Assembly (NCBI GenBank): GCA_964557955.1
Contig: CAZLCS010000011.1
Span: 1 to 64,000, forward strand
Source of the DNA: JALOOX01 sp964557955
GTDB lineage: Bacteria > Desulfobacterota > Syntrophobacteria > Syntrophobacterales > Syntrophobacteraceae
Direction: 5' to 3'
DNA length: 64,000 bases
Below the pieces are notes generated by a model. It worked only from the letters and a program-made list of their open reading frames with translations. It searched no databases and had not been told where the DNA came from. Numbering within the stretch: position 1 is the stretch's first letter; each line of letters opens with the position of its first letter. Shown in pieces: positions 41,411-50,301 of this stretch. Made by a program: the position numbers and the translations under genes.

Positions 41411-41513
41411 CTTCGACAGGAGCTGGCTTCACCCCGTCGTCTTCGCTTTTCCCCAATCGAGTTTTATTCAAGTATTTCCGAAACTAAACAATCCGACTCC
41501 TCCTCCCGCACCC

Positions 41514-41528
41514 TGGCACAGGCCTTGC
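41514..41528 (+). promoter_or_regulatory. Sigma-54 promoter of the TauE/SafE operon
   Basis: TGGCAC (41514-41519), five bases, then TTGC (41525-41528) match the -24/-12 consensus exactly. Transcription would start near 41540, about 70 bases before ATG 41611. Confidence 0.82.
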
Positions 41529-41610
41529 CTTTGAAGATCCGGGCACTGGAATCCGGTTTCATGGATCATGGTCTTCATCAGGGATGGTTCAATCAAAGGA
41601 GGTCTTATCG

Positions 41611-42861
41611 ATGAGTGGTCCGAGGAAGGTTTATGAATTTCTAAAAGCATCAGCGGTGATGCATGCGAGATGGGATTATGAAGTCTCCATGTCCATTGTG
41701 AAGAATCGAAAGAAGATGCTCATTCTGCTTGCCCTGGCCCTGCCCATTCTCGGAGTCTCGCTCCTTGAAGCGGCGCCGATCCTGGGCGGTAAAACAGCTT
41801 ATGCTCCGGCATTCTACACGACGACCATCTTCATCGTGTCCATCGCCGTAGGTCTGGCTGCCGGGCTCATCACGGGGTGCATCGGGGCGGGCGGCGGCTT
41901 TATCATCACGCCGGCCCTCATGGCGGCGGGTGTTAAAGGCATCCTGGCCGTTGGAACGGACCTCTTCCACATTTTTGCCAAAGCCATCATGGGCACCACG
42001 GTTCACAAGAAGCTCGGAAATGTTTCGGTCAGCCTGGCCGTCGCTTTCCTTGTGGGCTCGGGCGCCGGCACCTTCATCGGAGGCGCCATCAACAAGGGGC
42101 TCTACAACAAGGATCCACTTCTGAGCGAGGCCTTCATCAGCGGGGTGTACGCCATCCTGCTGGGCTTCCTGGGCTTTTACGCCCTCATCGACTTCATCAA
42201 GTCCAGCAAAGGACCCGGAGGCGGCGACGCACACGGCGGACCGGCAGGTGGTACGCCCGCTCTGGCGACCAAGCTGCAGGCCATGAACATCCCGCCCATG
42301 ATCTCCTTCGACGAGGATTTCGTGCCCGGCGGCAAGAAGCTTTCGGGTGTCATCATCGCCATGGGCGGCGTCGTGGTCGGCATCATGGCCGCCATCATGG
42401 GCGTGGGCGGCGGCTTCATCACCTTCCCCATGTTCGTGTACATCTTTGGCGTGTCCTCCATGACCACGGTGGGCACCGACATCCTGCAGATCATTTTCAC
42501 GGCCGGCCTGGCCGCCATCGGGCAGTACGCCATCTACGGGTACGTTTTCTACACGCTGGCCATGGGGATGCTTATCGGCTCGCTGCTCGGCATCCAGATC
42601 GGCGCACTTACGACCAAGGTGGTGAAGGGAATCCACATCCGCGGTTTCTATGCCGTCTCGATTCTCGCCGGCTTCGTCAACCGCGCCGCCACGTTGCCCA
42701 AGAAGCTGGTTGAGCTCGAAGTGATCAGCATGTCGAAGGAGCTGGTGACCAGCATCGAGACGGTGGGGAACTATGTCTTCTGGGTCGTCGTGGCGATCTT
42801 CGGGCTCTGGATTTTCGCCAAATTCTTCGGCAACGTCGGCTCGCTGCGAGAGGAGGGGTAA
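41611..42861 (+). CDS. TauE/SafE-family sulfur-anion permease
   Basis: This 416-residue membrane protein has two TauE/SafE halves, each with the glycine-rich motif: GLITGCIGAGGGFIITPALM in the first and MAAIMGVGGGFITFPMFVYI in the second, and about nine membrane segments. A cytoplasmic loop (GGGDAHGGPAGG) links the halves. Members export or import sulfite, sulfate or organosulfonates; in a sulfate reducer either direction is possible. AAAGGAGG precedes ATG 41611. The sigma-54 promoter upstream and the two genes downstream suggest regulated expression of a transport unit. Confidence 0.88.
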   Translation: MSGPRKVYEFLKASAVMHARWDYEVSMSIVKNRKKMLILLALALPILGVSLLEAAPILGGKTAYAPAFYTTTIFIVSIAVGLAAGLITGCIGAGGGFIITPALMAAGVKGILAVGTDLFHIFAKAIMGTTVHKKLGNVSVSLAVAFLVGSGAGTFIGGAINKGLYNKDPLLSEAFISGVYAILLGFLGFYALIDFIKSSKGPGGGDAHGGPAGGTPALATKLQAMNIPPMISFDEDFVPGGKKLSGVIIAMGGVVVGIMAAIMGVGGGFITFPMFVYIFGVSSMTTVGTDILQIIFTAGLAAIGQYAIYGYVFYTLAMGMLIGSLLGIQIGALTTKVVKGIHIRGFYAVSILAGFVNRAATLPKKLVELEVISMSKELVTSIETVGNYVFWVVVAIFGLWIFAKFFGNVGSLREEG

Positions 42862-42863
42862 TC

Positions 42864-43577
42864 ATGCTCATCACACATGCAAGACCGTTCAATATCGGTT
42901 TGATTCTGGCCATTTCCTTTGCGGGCGTTCTGGCCCTGATCTTTGCGCCGTTCTTCGGAGACGGCAAGACCGGTCTGCAGTATTCCGACGACCTGTTCAA
43001 CAAGCTCTCCAAGGGCTCATCCTACTTCATTCCGTCCATTGCCAAGAGCAACGAACAATTCACGGGAAAGCCCTTTGATTTCACAGTTAAAATGGAGAAG
43101 CCGGGCGAAGTCGAAAAAGCAGTGAAAGTGCTGATCGCGGGCGGCGCCCAGGTGGGGGTCACCGACGACGCCCTGAAGGTGAGTGGAGACCTCGGGAAGG
43201 TCCTCTCCAGTCTGCTGACGGATTCCGATGCGATGTTCAAGAATAACGACCAGGAGGTGACCCAGCGTTACGGGATGGACGCCAGGGAGGTCATGAGCCT
43301 CTGGCATGGAGTCTTCAGCAAGAGCATCAAGGAGCTCCAGAAGGCCAAGAAGATCGAAGAGGCCAACATGGTCAACCTGGTCCTGAAGAAGGCCGTCGAA
43401 CCCGCCTATAATTTCTTTGGCATCGAAGCCCAGAACATCGTCGACAAGGCGGGAACGGTCATCGGGCTGCTCGTCTTCTACGTAGCCTACACCATGTGGT
43501 GGGGATACGCCATCTTCTACATGTTCGAGGGTATCGGGTTGAGCATGAAGAAGGCCAAAGTGAAGAAAGAAGTCTAG
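42864..43577 (+). CDS. Membrane-anchored protein of the permease operon, function unknown
   Basis: This 237-residue protein has an N-terminal membrane segment (IGLILAISFAGVLALIFAPF), a soluble middle part of about 140 residues (from KPFDFTVKMEKPGEVEKAVK to NNDQEVTQRYGMDAREVMSL) and a C-terminal membrane segment (IGLLVFYVAYTMWWGYAIF). It starts two bases after the permease stop, behind GAGGAGGGG, so the two are tightly linked. I recognise no domain; it could be an accessory subunit of the permease. The middle part probably lies in the periplasm. Confidence 0.8.
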   Translation: MLITHARPFNIGLILAISFAGVLALIFAPFFGDGKTGLQYSDDLFNKLSKGSSYFIPSIAKSNEQFTGKPFDFTVKMEKPGEVEKAVKVLIAGGAQVGVTDDALKVSGDLGKVLSSLLTDSDAMFKNNDQEVTQRYGMDAREVMSLWHGVFSKSIKELQKAKKIEEANMVNLVLKKAVEPAYNFFGIEAQNIVDKAGTVIGLLVFYVAYTMWWGYAIFYMFEGIGLSMKKAKVKKEV

Positions 43578-43586
43578 GAGGAAAAG

Positions 43587-44030
43587 ATGAAAATATTGGT
43601 TCCTGTTGATGGTTCGATGCATTCCATGGAAGCTGTGAAGGCGGCGGTTGATTTTGCCAGAATGAAGAGTGCGGAAGTGCTGGTGATCAGTGTGGTGCCC
43701 TACATCGGAGGCATGGAGGATCATGAGATCTCGCCGTCTCGGAGGGAGCGCCACATGGAAGGCTACACCAAGGTATCCGAGGATGCGGTCAAGCAGGCCT
43801 GCGACCTTCTCTCAACAGAGGGCGTGACGGCCAGTTGTTCAAAAACGATTCTGGCATCGGTCTCCGTGCCGGACGCCATCATTGATTTCTCTGAAAAGGA
43901 AAAGGCCGACTTGATTATCATGGGGAGCCGGGGTCTGAGCACATCCACCCGGTTCAAACTGGGAAGCGTCGCATCCCAGGTCGTCAAGTATTGTCCCTGC
44001 TCGGTTTATCTGGTCAAGGTGCCGGCTTAG
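43587..44030 (+). CDS. Universal stress protein, UspA family
   Basis: This 147-residue protein has the Usp start MKILVPVDGSMHSMEAVKAA and the ATP-binding signature in IIMGSRGLSTSTRFKLGSVA (G-x2-G-x9-GS). It begins nine bases after the preceding stop with AGGAGGAAAAG. Usp genes often accompany transporters and may gate them by binding ATP. It is the last gene before a strong terminator, so the sigma-54 transcript carries permease, membrane protein and Usp. Confidence 0.93.
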   Translation: MKILVPVDGSMHSMEAVKAAVDFARMKSAEVLVISVVPYIGGMEDHEISPSRRERHMEGYTKVSEDAVKQACDLLSTEGVTASCSKTILASVSVPDAIIDFSEKEKADLIIMGSRGLSTSTRFKLGSVASQVVKYCPCSVYLVKVPA

Positions 44031-44062
44031 CGAGAGTGTGCCGGCCGGTTCTGACGGAGACA

Positions 44063-44107
44063 GGCTGGCAGCCCCCTGCAAATGGCTGCCAGCCCTTTCC
44101 TTTCCTT
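44063..44107 (+). terminator. Rho-independent terminator of the permease operon
   Basis: GGCTGGCAGCC (44063-44073) pairs perfectly with GGCTGCCAGCC (44084-44094) around a ten-base loop, followed by CTTTCCTTTCCTT. It separates the permease operon from the signalling genes that follow. Confidence 0.85.
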
Positions 44108-44320
44108 CAATGAACGGACTTTTTCAGGCATACCGTCGTCAGCCATCCCCGCCGCCAAGGTCCGACAGCTCCCTGACGGCATGATGGATCAGAGCCGTAA
44201 ATGCCTCTCGGTGCCAACCTCGCCTTGACCCACTGTTCCCCTGGCGCAGAGAATCCCGGTGGGCGGATTCAGTGCGGAAGGGCAGGGACTCTGGGAAGGG
44301 TTTGATCTCATGGGAACCTC

Positions 44321-44719
44321 ATGGAGCCGTCATTTTCCATCCTTCTGACCGATCGGAACCGGCACGTTCGAGAACTGCTGCGACGCGAGTTGTCCGCTGA
44401 AGGGTACCGGGTAGAAACGGCCAGAGATGGACGGGAGGTGTTGGGTTTCCTCTATCATGTGGCGAACATCGACCTGTTGATCCTGGATCTGGAGATTCCT
44501 TATGTGGTGGAGGTGGGGCTCCTCAGAAAGCTCGGCCAGCTGAGGCCGGAACTTCCCGTTATCATTCACAGTTTCTCGCTGGAAGAATGCGGGACAGGTT
44601 TTGCGCTCCAAATGGCGGCTTTCCTGGAAAAGAGTGAGAACACCGATCTTCTGAAGAGCATGGTTCGTGAAGTTCTGGCAAGGACCTACCCTGACCGGAC
44701 CGCAGGGAGCCATCCGTAG
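44321..44719 (+). CDS. Single-domain response-regulator receiver protein
   Basis: This 132-residue protein has a receiver fold: FSILLTDRNRHVRELLRREL at the N-terminus, phosphoacceptor aspartate in IDLLILDLEIP, serine in IIHSFS and lysine in FLEKSEN. Only one of the usual two acidic residues after the first strand is present (TDR in place of DD), so metal binding may be weaker. There is no output domain. The ribosome site is weak. It starts the second transcription unit of the cluster and is followed by another receiver. Confidence 0.82.
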   Translation: MEPSFSILLTDRNRHVRELLRRELSAEGYRVETARDGREVLGFLYHVANIDLLILDLEIPYVVEVGLLRKLGQLRPELPVIIHSFSLEECGTGFALQMAAFLEKSENTDLLKSMVREVLARTYPDRTAGSHP

Positions 44720-45001
44720 GTCGCGTCCCCCCGCAGCGCTTTTGTCAGTTCCTGCCTTTGATGAAGGCTGGAAAGCCTCTGATCTGCTCCTCAACGAGCT
44801 TGAGAGATTTGGAACAATGCACCTTGGGTTTGTCAGGCGAGTGTGCTATCCTACATATGTGCTCTCTGATTCCCGGCGAACGTTGAGGGGCCGGGAAACC
44901 AGCCCCATTTGGGGGGGGCGGTGTTCAGAGACTGCGAGGAGCACGTTTCTGAAGTGCTGTCGGCAAGGCTGAAGTTTTCCTTTGGTCGGGAGGGTGGAAG
45001 A

Positions 45002-45391
45002 GTGGATGCATTCAGCGTCCTTCTTGTGGATGATGAAGAGGAGTTCCTGGAGACACTGGTCAAGCGGCTTGCCAAACGGAAGCTTGATGTGACGGGTGTC
45101 ACCAACGCACGGGATGCCATTCGAGTGCTGAATGAAAAGCCCATCGACATCGTCGTGCTGGACGTGAAGATGCCCGGCATCGATGGCTTGGAGGCTCTGA
45201 GGCAGATCAAGACCACCAGTCCCGAGGTGGAAGTGATCATGCTGACTGGGCACGCCAACATGGAGGCCGCCATTCAGGGCATGGAGCTGGGCGCCTTCGA
45301 TTATCTCATGAAGCCCATGGACATCGACGAACTGCTCTACAAGCTCCAGGACGCATACAAGAAGAAGACTTTGCGGGCGCTTGCAAGGTAA
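45002..45391 (+). CDS. Single-domain response-regulator receiver protein
   Basis: This 129-residue CheY-like protein has all receiver residues: the acid pair in VLLVDDEEEF, phosphoacceptor aspartate in DIVVLDVKMPGIDG, threonine in IMLTGHA and lysine in YLMKPMD. It has no output domain, so it probably passes phosphate or binds a partner. I chose GTG 45002, preceded by GGGAGGG; upstream ATG 44909 would add 31 unrelated residues. The PEP-synthase-like gene and the histidine kinase follow on the same strand. Confidence 0.9.
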   Translation: MDAFSVLLVDDEEEFLETLVKRLAKRKLDVTGVTNARDAIRVLNEKPIDIVVLDVKMPGIDGLEALRQIKTTSPEVEVIMLTGHANMEAAIQGMELGAFDYLMKPMDIDELLYKLQDAYKKKTLRALAR

Positions 45392-45447
45392 TCTTCAACG
45401 GTCTTTTCGAGCCGGGTGGCCGAAGCTGGGCCACGGGGGGTGAGGTC

Positions 45448-48087
45448 ATGCCCAGGCTTGGCGAAGTTATCCGAAAGATCGCTTTCTGGAAGCGAAGTGA
45501 AAGCAATGAAGCCGTTGATGCCGAAGCGCTTCGCACGGCGTTCAAGGCTCGCTATCACAGCTTCAAACTCCTGCTCAACGCCAACAATAAGGCCCTCGAG
45601 ATCATGTCGGAGATGGAGACGGCCCTGAGAGGCAGTCGTCCGTTCAGCATGTCTTTCGTTCGGGCCAACTGCACGGCCGTCGGAGTCAATGTTTTCCGCA
45701 TCATCAAGCACCTGGACGAGCTGGCTCCCGACAAATACAAAACTCTTTTCGATCGCTTTCGGGACATTCAAGAACAGATCAACGGAGTTCTCTCCAAACG
45801 ACCCCTTCCTGGAGGTGATCGCCTGGTACTGCCCTTCGCGGAGATCGACAAGGACAAGGCCGACCTGGTGGGCAGCAAGATGGCCAATGTGGGAGAAGTG
45901 AAGAATCGTCTACGGCTGAAGGTGCCCAGTGGATTCGTGGTCACTTCCGCAGGCTACCAGCGTTTCTTCGAAGCCAACGACCTGCAGAACGAGATCGACC
46001 GAAGGCTCCAGGCGTCCGAGGCCGACGAGCTGGATCAGTATTATGCGTTGAGCGCCGACATCCAGCAGCTGATCATCCGATCCAGGGTCCCGGAGGACCT
46101 CGAGCGCGAGATCATGGACGCCTACCGTGCCCTGGAAGAGGAGGTGGGGGAGAGAGAGGTCCGGGTTTCCGTGCGGAGCAGCGCCCTGGGCGAGGATGCT
46201 GCAGACACGTCCTTTGCGGGGCAGTACCGCTCCGAGCTCAACGTGAGCCCCGATTACCTGGTCGACGCCTACAAGGACATCGTCGCCAGCAAGTACAATC
46301 TCCAGGCTGTGGCATACCGCCGCAACCGGGGCATTCTGGACGAAGATATCTCCATGTGCGTCGGGTGCATGGTGATGGTGAACGCCGTGGCGGGTGGGGT
46401 GACCTATTCCCGCAACCCGCTTAACATCCGAGACGATTCGGTTATCATCAACGCGGTCTGGGGACTGCCCAAGTCGGTGGTGGACGGCAGCGTGGCTCCG
46501 GACACTTTCATCATTTCGCGCCGGGAGCCTCTGGCCGTCGTCCAGAAGGACATCAAGGTCAAAGATTACAAGTTTGTTTGCTATCAGGACGAAGGTGTGT
46601 GCCGCCTGGACCTGGCAGGGGAAGGGCGCGAGCTCCCGTCGATTCGGGATGACCAGGCCGTTGAGCTGGCTCGAATCGCTCTCCAGCTCGAGGAGTATTA
46701 TGGAACGCCTCAGGATGTGGAGTGGGCCATCGACGACGAGGGAGAGATTTATGTACTTCAGTGCCGTCCCCTCAAGCAAACGGAGCTGAGCGAGAAGGCC
46801 CTTGGAGGGGTGCACCGGGAAGTGGGGCGCGAGCACCTGCTGCTGGAAGGTGGTGATACGGCCAGTTCCGGTGTAGCCTGCGCACCCGTTTTCGTCGTGC
46901 GCAAGAACAGTGATGCCCTTCAATTTCCCAGGGGCGCCGTCCTGGTCACCGCCCAGGCCCTGCCACGCTGGGCGGCTTTGCTGGCCCTGGCATCCGCCGT
47001 GGTTACCGAGCAGGGAAGTGTGGCCGGGCATCTGGCCAATGTGGCCCGGGAATTTGGGGTGCCGGCGCTGTTTGGAGTCGTCGGGGCCACGACAGCCCTT
47101 GAAACCGACCAGGAAGTTACGGTGGATGCCGACGGCCTTCGAATCTACCGGGGGCGCATCGAATCACTGCTGACTCAGTCCCCGCCCAAGAGGAACCTCA
47201 TGGAAGGCAGCCCGGTCCACGAGGTTTTGAGGGAGGTGACGCAGCACATCGTGCCTTTGTATCTGCTGGATCCCGACTCCACCGAGTTCCGTCCCAGGAA
47301 CTGCCGCACCATGCACGACATCACCCGGTTCTGTCATGAGAAGTCGGTCCAGGAGATGTTCAGCTTCGGCAAAGAGCATCACTTTTCTGAGAGGGCAAGC
47401 AAGCAGCTGTACTGCAACGTGCCCATGCAGTGGTGGTTCATCAACCTGGACGATGGATTCAAGGAGGATGTTCCGGGCAAATTCGTGCTGTTGGATAATA
47501 TCGTCTCCATCCCGGTGCTGGCCCTCTGGGAAGGTATCAATGCCGTTCCCTGGGGTGGCCCTCCCCCCGTGGACGCCAGGGGATTCATGGCGGTTCTGCT
47601 GGAGGCCAGCGCCAACCCGGCCCTGGACCCATCCATGCCGTCGCACTACGCCAACCGGAATTACTTCATGATTTCAAAGAACTTCTGCAGCCTGAGTTCA
47701 CGATTCGGCTTTCATTTCTCGACGGTGGAGACCCTGGTGGGAGACCGGGCCAACGAGAACTACATCAGCTTTCAGTTCAAGGGCGGCGCAGCGGACTATC
47801 AGCGGCGGCTCCGGAGGGCGCAGTTTGTGGCGAGCCTCCTGGAAGAGTACGGTTTTCGAGTCGAGGTGAAGGATGATGGAGTCTTCGCCCGGATGGAAGG
47901 CTTTGATGAAGAGTTCATGAAGACACGTCTCAGGATGCTGGGCTATCTTTTGATGCACACGCGGCAGCTGGACATGATCATGGCAAACGATGCCGCTTAC
48001 CATCACCATCGTTCGAAGATGATGCAGGACATCGACGCGATCCTCAACCCAAATCTGGCCATTATCGAGCATGCCACAGCCCATTGA
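45448..48087 (+). CDS. PEP-synthase-like ATP-grasp/phosphohistidine protein with unique C-terminus
   Basis: This 879-residue protein starts with a helical segment (1-125), then a PPDK/PEP-synthase nucleotide-binding domain (KADLVGSKMANVGEVKNRLR, VRVSVRSSALGEDAADTSFA, TPQDVEWAIDDEGEIYVLQC) and a swivelling phosphohistidine domain with TEQGSVAGHLANVAREFGVP. The PEP/pyruvate-binding barrel of true PEP synthase is absent. The last 300 residues are unlike any family I know (RNYFMISKNFCSLSSRFGFH, then GFDEEFMKTRLRMLGYL). It may phosphorylate a small molecule or protein through its histidine. It is flanked by a receiver gene and an overlapping histidine kinase gene, which points to a signalling role. 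Confidence 0.85.
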   Translation: MPRLGEVIRKIAFWKRSESNEAVDAEALRTAFKARYHSFKLLLNANNKALEIMSEMETALRGSRPFSMSFVRANCTAVGVNVFRIIKHLDELAPDKYKTLFDRFRDIQEQINGVLSKRPLPGGDRLVLPFAEIDKDKADLVGSKMANVGEVKNRLRLKVPSGFVVTSAGYQRFFEANDLQNEIDRRLQASEADELDQYYALSADIQQLIIRSRVPEDLEREIMDAYRALEEEVGEREVRVSVRSSALGEDAADTSFAGQYRSELNVSPDYLVDAYKDIVASKYNLQAVAYRRNRGILDEDISMCVGCMVMVNAVAGGVTYSRNPLNIRDDSVIINAVWGLPKSVVDGSVAPDTFIISRREPLAVVQKDIKVKDYKFVCYQDEGVCRLDLAGEGRELPSIRDDQAVELARIALQLEEYYGTPQDVEWAIDDEGEIYVLQCRPLKQTELSEKALGGVHREVGREHLLLEGGDTASSGVACAPVFVVRKNSDALQFPRGAVLVTAQALPRWAALLALASAVVTEQGSVAGHLANVAREFGVPALFGVVGATTALETDQEVTVDADGLRIYRGRIESLLTQSPPKRNLMEGSPVHEVLREVTQHIVPLYLLDPDSTEFRPRNCRTMHDITRFCHEKSVQEMFSFGKEHHFSERASKQLYCNVPMQWWFINLDDGFKEDVPGKFVLLDNIVSIPVLALWEGINAVPWGGPPPVDARGFMAVLLEASANPALDPSMPSHYANRNYFMISKNFCSLSSRFGFHFSTVETLVGDRANENYISFQFKGGAADYQRRLRRAQFVASLLEEYGFRVEVKDDGVFARMEGFDEEFMKTRLRMLGYLLMHTRQLDMIMANDAAYHHHRSKMMQDIDAILNPNLAIIEHATAH

Positions 48088-49378
48088 AAAGACCTATGTC
48101 TCCGTTAGAGTCAGTGAGCCCCAGCTGCGCGAGCGGAATCGGGCGTTGGCCGTCCTGCTCGACATGAGCAGCTTCCTCACCACCACCAAGGGGATCCAGG
48201 AGACCCTCGAAGGTGCGCTTGCCAAGGTGCTGGAGTTTTTCGAACTGGAGGCCGGCCGGATCTACCTGGTGGACGAGTCGGAGCAGATGCTCGTGCTCGG
48301 CGCCTGCATCGGCGTGGATTCGGTCGGTCTCGAGCGTCTCAAAGTTGGAGAAGGCTTTTCGGGCAGATCCGCCCTGACCCGTACTTTTATCGCACAGCAT
48401 GTGTCGGAGCTGGGTGACACGTCCAGAGCCGAGCTTCTGCTCAGCAAAGGCTTCGAGGTCATCATCTGCGTGCCTCTTATCGCCATGGACAGGGTCCTCG
48501 GGGTCATGAACCTGGCCACCAACCGCTCCATAGAATTCGACTCGGCCCAGATCGACCTTCTCATCTCCATCGGCAACCAGATCGCCGTGGCGGTCAACAA
48601 CGCGAGGCTCTATGACGATCTGCAGCAGAAGGTCAAGGAACTCAAGCTGCAGAAGGAGTCCATCGAATTCTTCGCCTATTCCATCTCCCATGATCTCAAA
48701 AGCCCTGCCATTGGGATTCATGGGTTGACGAGCCTGTTGCACAAGAATTACCGGGAGCGGATGGATGAGCGGGGGCGGATGTACTGCGACCAGATCCTCA
48801 AGGCAGCCGAGCAGGTGGCCCGGCTGGTGGACCGCATCAATGCCTACATCATGGCCAAGGAATCGCAGTTGCGATTCGAGGAAATCCCTCTAAAGGAGCT
48901 CACCGAAGCCATCCGCAGTGAATTTTCGGAGGCTCTGACGCGGCGCGGAGTGGCGTGGTGCGAAGATGATTCTCTCCCGTCCCTTGTGGGGGACCGTCTC
49001 TCCATGCTTCGCGTTTTGCGCAACCTGGTGGACAATGCTCTGAAATATGGGGGGAGCGACCTTCATGAGATCCGGATCAGCTATCGCGAGGAGCCGAACC
49101 AGCACGTGATTTCGGTCAGTGACGACGGCGTCGGCCTGAAAGTGGAGGATCCGGCATCACTTTTTCAGCTCTTTCACCGGGATGAGACCGCCAAGGGGAT
49201 CGAAGGCACTGGACTGGGACTGGCAACGGTCAAAGAGATCGCCGAACGTCACGGCGGAACGGCTTGGCTGGGACCACCTGGAGAAAAGGGCACCACCTTC
49301 AGCATCGCCATTTCCAGACGTCTGAAGCCCCAGGTCCGACGGTCATCGCATCGACCGGCGACCGATTCCCCTTCCTGA
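48071..49378 (+). CDS. GAF-domain sensor histidine kinase
   Basis: This 435-residue soluble kinase has an N-terminal GAF domain (about 25-180, with GFEVIICVPLIAMDRVLGVM), a coiled coil, a HisKA domain with phosphoacceptor in SISHDLKSPAIGIHG, and a complete HATPase domain: RNLVDNALKYGG, SVSDDGVGL and GTGLGLATVKEIAERHGG. It has no membrane segment. The start overlaps the PEP-synthase-like gene by 17 bases. It is the obvious phosphodonor for the two receivers upstream, and the PEP-synthase-like protein may be its sensor partner or target. Confidence 0.92.
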   Translation: MPQPIEKTYVSVRVSEPQLRERNRALAVLLDMSSFLTTTKGIQETLEGALAKVLEFFELEAGRIYLVDESEQMLVLGACIGVDSVGLERLKVGEGFSGRSALTRTFIAQHVSELGDTSRAELLLSKGFEVIICVPLIAMDRVLGVMNLATNRSIEFDSAQIDLLISIGNQIAVAVNNARLYDDLQQKVKELKLQKESIEFFAYSISHDLKSPAIGIHGLTSLLHKNYRERMDERGRMYCDQILKAAEQVARLVDRINAYIMAKESQLRFEEIPLKELTEAIRSEFSEALTRRGVAWCEDDSLPSLVGDRLSMLRVLRNLVDNALKYGGSDLHEIRISYREEPNQHVISVSDDGVGLKVEDPASLFQLFHRDETAKGIEGTGLGLATVKEIAERHGGTAWLGPPGEKGTTFSIAISRRLKPQVRRSSHRPATDSPS

Positions 49379-49452
49379 CAAAAGAGTCCGAAATGCACTG
49401 GAGTACTTGCTTTGGGCTGCCATGAACCTTCGAATGACCCGAGTCATGCTCG

Positions 49453-50301
49453 TCACGGTGCAAGAAACAGGTAGTCCGCGTCTTCGGTGGTCACGGTGTC
49501 CTTCAGGAAGCGGCCCTGTGATTCCGGGAGAATGACCCGGGTGCGGATGGCGGAGTTCTGCTCACGGACCCGCGCAGGAATACCTTTCTTCCATGCGTGG
49601 ACTGAACCGGCCAGGAGGACCACCTTGCGCTGGGGATTTCGCGCCAGGTACTCCAGGGAATAGGCCGCCATGGCCGTGTCCCAGACCAACTGGGCCTCGC
49701 AGAAGCGCCTGAACGCTTCATCGCCAAGGCCGTGGCCGTGGGCTTCGCGCATGAGCCCCAGATAATCGGGATCCACACGGCAGGTCACCATGGGCAGAAG
49801 CCCCATCTGTTCGGGTGTGAGAGACGTAAATCCATTTCGGGCGACCTGGGACGTAATGGCGCGAGGTACATTGACTCCCACCATGGGAATCCTTTGGTCG
49901 CGGCAGTAGAGAAAGATGTCGCGGTAAAGGAGCCACGTGTTTCCCCAATTGTTCTGAAAGTGGGGCACGAAGGTCTCCTCTTCCATTACGCCGGATGACC
50001 ACCGATCCAGGATGGGCTGGCTGTGGTGCTCAAACATTTCAAGCGCTACGGCCAACGGTTTTCCAGCCTGATGGAGGGCCTTGATGACTTCCAGTTGAGC
50101 CGCATGATGTCCGGCATGGTCATGCTGCTCCCCCACCAGCACCATGTCGGCGCCGTCAAGATCCGGCAGAATCTGCTGAAGCGTCACCACCTTCTCCTCA
50201 GCCACATCCCAGAGGGACAAGCCATTTCGGACGCAGCCCATTGAGGGAATGATCAGGCAAAGCAGAGCCAGACAGGGTGCGAGGAGGTGCCCGATGTTCA
50301 T
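49453..50301 (-). CDS. ChaN-family lipoprotein
   Basis: This 282-residue protein has a lipoprotein signal (LLCLIIPSMGC lipobox) and the ChaN domain: ADMVLVGEQHDHAGHHAAQL, ALEMFEHHSQPILDRW, FHKA-type RDIFLYCRDQRIPMVGVNVP and VVLLAGSVHAWKKGIP. ChaN-type proteins are outer-membrane-associated and bind haem in Campylobacter; an iron or haem role is possible here. AAGGAGAATCC precedes ATG 50301. The start overlaps the peptidase stop by four bases (ATGA), so both are translated together. Confidence 0.85.
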   Translation of the reverse strand: MNIGHLLAPCLALLCLIIPSMGCVRNGLSLWDVAEEKVVTLQQILPDLDGADMVLVGEQHDHAGHHAAQLEVIKALHQAGKPLAVALEMFEHHSQPILDRWSSGVMEEETFVPHFQNNWGNTWLLYRDIFLYCRDQRIPMVGVNVPRAITSQVARNGFTSLTPEQMGLLPMVTCRVDPDYLGLMREAHGHGLGDEAFRRFCEAQLVWDTAMAAYSLEYLARNPQRKVVLLAGSVHAWKKGIPARVREQNSAIRTRVILPESQGRFLKDTVTTEDADYLFLAP

